A stretch of DNA of 8,026 nt from Bacteroidales bacterium (GTDB lineage Bacteria; Bacteroidota; Bacteroidia; Bacteroidales; S143-33), in contig JALWNS010000032.1 in the NCBI GenBank assembly GCA_027083655.1, positions 1 to 8,026 of the forward strand. The letters run 5' to 3'. Under the pieces are notes generated by a model. That model had not been told where the DNA came from. It did no database searches and saw nothing but the letters and a program-made list of their open reading frames with translations. Position numbers and translations under genes: made by a program. Every line of letters starts with the position of its first letter. The first letter of the stretch is position 1. This document shows, in pieces, positions 6,005-8,026 of this stretch.

Positions 6005-7216
6005 ATGAAGCGGACTGTAATTTTATTTTTTAGTTTTTTTTGGGTTTTCCAGCTTGGTTTCGCGCAGAAAAAAGTTTTGTTTGATGCTTCAAAAGCCGAG
6101 ACAGCAGGTAATGCCGACTGGATAATAGATGCAGATCAATGGAACCTGGGATATAGTAGTAGTGGTTATGCATATATTGGTGGTGGTGAGGCTAATGCCC
6201 AGCGTTATCCAACGCCAGATCAATCTGGAATAACATCTACAACAACAGAGGATTATTGGAAAGGGGCTTTGTCGGCCTGGGGTGTGGAGCTTGTCCAAGC
6301 TGGTTATCAGGTTGAGACTTTACCTTATGACGGTATGATAACTTATGGTGATGCCTCTAATCCACAGGACTTGAGTAATTACGATATGTATGTTGTTTGC
6401 GAACCGAATTTCCCATTCACTGATGCTGAGAAGGAGGCTATAATTAACTACGTGTATAATGGTGGTGTGCTTTTCATGATAGCCGATCATGCTAATTCTG
6501 ACCGCGATGGTGATGGTTGGGACTCTCCAGATATATGGAATGACCTGATGAGTAATAATCCTGTTAAGGCTAATCCGTTTGGTATAACATTCGATTATGA
6601 ATATTTTGATGATGCATCGTCAAAAATAATTAACGACCCGGACAATCCTGTACTACATGGTGTATATGGAGATGTGACACAGATAGAATATTATGGAGGG
6701 ACAAGCATGACAATAGAACCGGATGCCAATCCAAATGTTAAAGCATTGATATATCGCGGTACAGTCGCTGAGACAACAGGTAATACAAATATCTTGGTTG
6801 CGATGAGCCAATATGGGCGCGGGCTGGTATTTGCCTTTGGAGATAGCTCTCCTTTTGATGACGGGACTGGTGATAGTTATGATAATCTTTATGACGGCTG
6901 GTACCAGGATGCAAATGGTAATCACCGTGTGTTAATAATGAATGCCAGTATTTATGCTTTGGAGAGGACGATAACTGCAGTAGACGGAATAAATATCCAG
7001 AACCAAGATTTTATTATTATGGCCAGAAATGGACAATTACAGGTCTCATCTTTTACAGGTAAGGAGTTTTCTGTTAGGATTTTTTCCCTCACAGGTAGCC
7101 TTTTGCACGAAGCAAATGCAAGGGGGAGGTATACTAAAAAGTTGCCCGGGGGCGTTTATATTGTAAACGTAGTTTCCCAGGGTAGGGTATTTAATAAAAA
7201 AGTAATTGTGTTTTAA
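6005..7216 (+). CDS. Secreted protein with glutamine-amidotransferase-like fold and type IX secretion sorting domain
   Basis: The 403-residue protein has a clear signal peptide (MKR, a hydrophobic core to residue 17, cleavage after GFA at 18-20). The middle, about 22-320, alternates strands and helices. It includes DMYVVCEPNFPFTDAEKEAI at 127-146 and GGVLFMIADH at 153-162, the look of a class I amidotransferase-like or DUF4350-like domain. I see no assured Cys-His-Glu triad. DRDGDGWDSPD at 167-177 resembles an EF-hand/dockerin calcium loop. GDSSPFDDGTG at 279-289 is another Asp/Gly-rich loop. Residues about 325-403 form a type A type IX secretion C-terminal domain: FSVRIFSLTGSLL, then LPGGVYIVNV, then KKVIVF. 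It is therefore likely exported across the outer membrane and released or attached at the surface. The ATG at 6005 is preferred over TTG 5978 because it starts the signal peptide directly. The substrate is unknown. Confidence 0.88.
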   Translation: MKRTVILFFSFFWVFQLGFAQKKVLFDASKAETAGNADWIIDADQWNLGYSSSGYAYIGGGEANAQRYPTPDQSGITSTTTEDYWKGALSAWGVELVQAGYQVETLPYDGMITYGDASNPQDLSNYDMYVVCEPNFPFTDAEKEAIINYVYNGGVLFMIADHANSDRDGDGWDSPDIWNDLMSNNPVKANPFGITFDYEYFDDASSKIINDPDNPVLHGVYGDVTQIEYYGGTSMTIEPDANPNVKALIYRGTVAETTGNTNILVAMSQYGRGLVFAFGDSSPFDDGTGDSYDNLYDGWYQDANGNHRVLIMNASIYALERTITAVDGINIQNQDFIIMARNGQLQVSSFTGKEFSVRIFSLTGSLLHEANARGRYTKKLPGGVYIVNVVSQGRVFNKKVIVF

Positions 7217-7246
7217 AAACAAGGCTCAGGGGGAAGCTATGCGGGC

Positions 7247-7283
7247 GGAGCCCCACACCCCAGGAGGTGTGGGGCTCCTTTTT
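7247..7283 (+). terminator. Intrinsic terminator of the type IX cargo gene
   Basis: A perfect 13-bp G+C-rich stem (7247-7259 with 7266-7278) closes the six-base loop CCAGGA and is followed by TTTTT. It begins 30 bases after the stop codon. No matching T-tract exists on the minus strand side, so it serves the plus strand gene. Confidence 0.93.
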
Positions 7284-7486
7284 ATTATCAGGTGAGTTGT
7301 TGTCAATACCTGTTCTATATCGGAAATGTACAGATAGTAAACTCTCAATTTCCCCACGAGAGTGCTTAAGGTTCCGGTAGGGTACAGAGTTTTTATTTTA
7401 TTTTCGAAAAAGCTATATTACTTTAGTCCCTGGCAATACCTGATTGTCTTTACTATAGCATAGATAGCTATTAGAGGGCATTTAAT
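7284..7486. other. Convergent intergenic stretch, no gene recognised
   Basis: About 200 bases separate the cargo-gene terminator from the stop codon of the minus-strand gene on the right. I see no convincing small gene. Minor features are a 6-bp inverted repeat ACTCTC/GAGAGT (7341-7346 with 7358-7363) and the palindrome TTTTCGAAAA at 7401-7410. I found no strong terminator for the minus-strand gene here. Confidence 0.5.
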
Positions 7487-8026
7487 TTAGAGGGTAAAGG
7501 CCAGGGAGATGCTACTGGAGAGTCCAAGAATAGGATGGCTCTCAAAGCCGAGGGCAACGCCAAGCCTCCGGGACTTATAGCCTGTTCCGAAAGTAATTGT
7601 GTAAATATCATCCAGAAGGTATCCTCCCACGTCCAGGTGCATGTTTTTTATTGGCATGTAGCTAGTTCCCCAGCGCCATACCACAGGTTGGTTGATTTGT
7701 TTTTCCACCTCTGCTATGAAAAAGACTTTTTCTGAGAAATTGTATCCCAAGGCAATCTCTGCCATAGCTGGTATTGTGCTATTTATGATGCCATATAAGA
7801 AATTGTAAATGTGCGTGGCAATGACAAGGTCTTCGATAGGCGTAATAAGTAAGGAAAGCTCTGCCGAGGCAGTGTAAATACTACCATAATAAGCAGGTTG
7901 GCGTATCAAATGTAGGTTAACTTGTGCTCCGAGATAGAGGCCTTTGGCAGCACGCATGCCATAGGCAATGCCGGCTCTCTGACTGCTATATACATCAATG
8001 CCAGTGAAGTTGTAATCCAGCCCGAT
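7487..8026 (-). CDS. Outer-membrane beta-barrel-like protein, C-terminal part (5' end beyond the window)
   Basis: The frame is open from the right edge to a TAA at 7487-7489, giving 179 visible residues. An internal Met at 7957 is not taken as the start because coding sequence continues upstream of it (YNFTGIDVYSSQRAGIAYG, then that Met). The visible part is a run of amphipathic strands with alternating hydrophobic and polar residues and short Gly/Asn/Asp turns: AEIALGYNFSEKVFFIAEVE, LDVGGYLLDDIYTITFGTGY, RLGVALGFESHP and a last strand SISLAFTL. This pattern, the aromatic residue near the C-terminus and the Gly content suit an outer-membrane barrel. I cannot assign it to PorP/SprF, PorV or another named family. 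It converges on the type IX cargo gene. Whether it serves that system is open. Confidence 0.7.
   Translation of the reverse strand: MGLDYNFTGIDVYSSQRAGIAYGMRAAKGLYLGAQVNLHLIRQPAYYGSIYTASAELSLLITPIEDLVIATHIYNFLYGIINSTIPAMAEIALGYNFSEKVFFIAEVEKQINQPVVWRWGTSYMPIKNMHLDVGGYLLDDIYTITFGTGYKSRRLGVALGFESHPILGLSSSISLAFTL

Noticed and set aside
4921..7268. Exact 14-base match ACACCCCAGGAGGT at 4921-4934 and inside the terminator at 7255-7268
   Set aside because: In an 8-kb window a single 14-base match is not very improbable (expected roughly 0.1 per orientation), the flanks do not align, and one copy is simply part of a terminator stem-loop.
7304..7442. Repeated CAATACCTG at 7304-7312 and 7434-7442
   Set aside because: Nine bases with no flanking similarity is expected by chance.

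Overview
The window looks like a piece of chromosome from a member of the Bacteroidetes (Bacteroidota). Four things point that way. A secreted protein ends in a domain typical of type IX secretion cargo. Promoter-like elements match the Bacteroidetes -7 consensus TAnnTTTG (TATCTTTG occurs twice). Most genes lack a Shine-Dalgarno sequence. DnaK has the C-terminal and mitochondrial/bacterial-type features expected of this phylum. I cannot place it more finely from sequence alone.

Left part (1-2533, all minus strand): a likely three-gene transcription unit, read right to left. It holds a PduO/MMAB-type ATP:cob(I)alamin adenosyltransferase, the SurE 5'/3'-nucleotidase, and a phosphomannomutase/phosphoglucomutase that runs off the left edge. 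surE and the mutase overlap by four bases (ATGA), so their translation is probably coupled. The adenosyltransferase is separated from surE by 73 bases that hold another possible -7 element.

Middle (2534-4724): a divergent intergenic region, then dnaK on the plus strand with an unusually strong Shine-Dalgarno and a textbook intrinsic terminator. grpE and dnaJ are not next to it.

Region 4725-5041 is the most unusual part. It has no intact gene. It holds two copies of a 40-base hairpin element with an identical loop (R1a, R1b) and a decayed second copy of the 3' end of the neighbouring gene. Between the R1 copies the base pairing is kept although stem bases differ, and the wobble pairs favour folding of the plus strand.

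Right part (5042-8026): a divergent pair from a shared 132-base region. The minus-strand gene encodes an exported, probably beta-propeller protein of unknown role. The plus-strand gene encodes a secreted protein with a glutamine-amidotransferase-like (DUF4350-like) fold, an Asp-rich calcium-type loop and a type IX sorting tail, followed by a strong terminator. A convergent minus-strand gene, cut by the right edge, encodes what looks like the C-terminal part of an outer-membrane beta-barrel protein. These three genes all act at or beyond the cell envelope, but nothing in the sequence ties them into one pathway.
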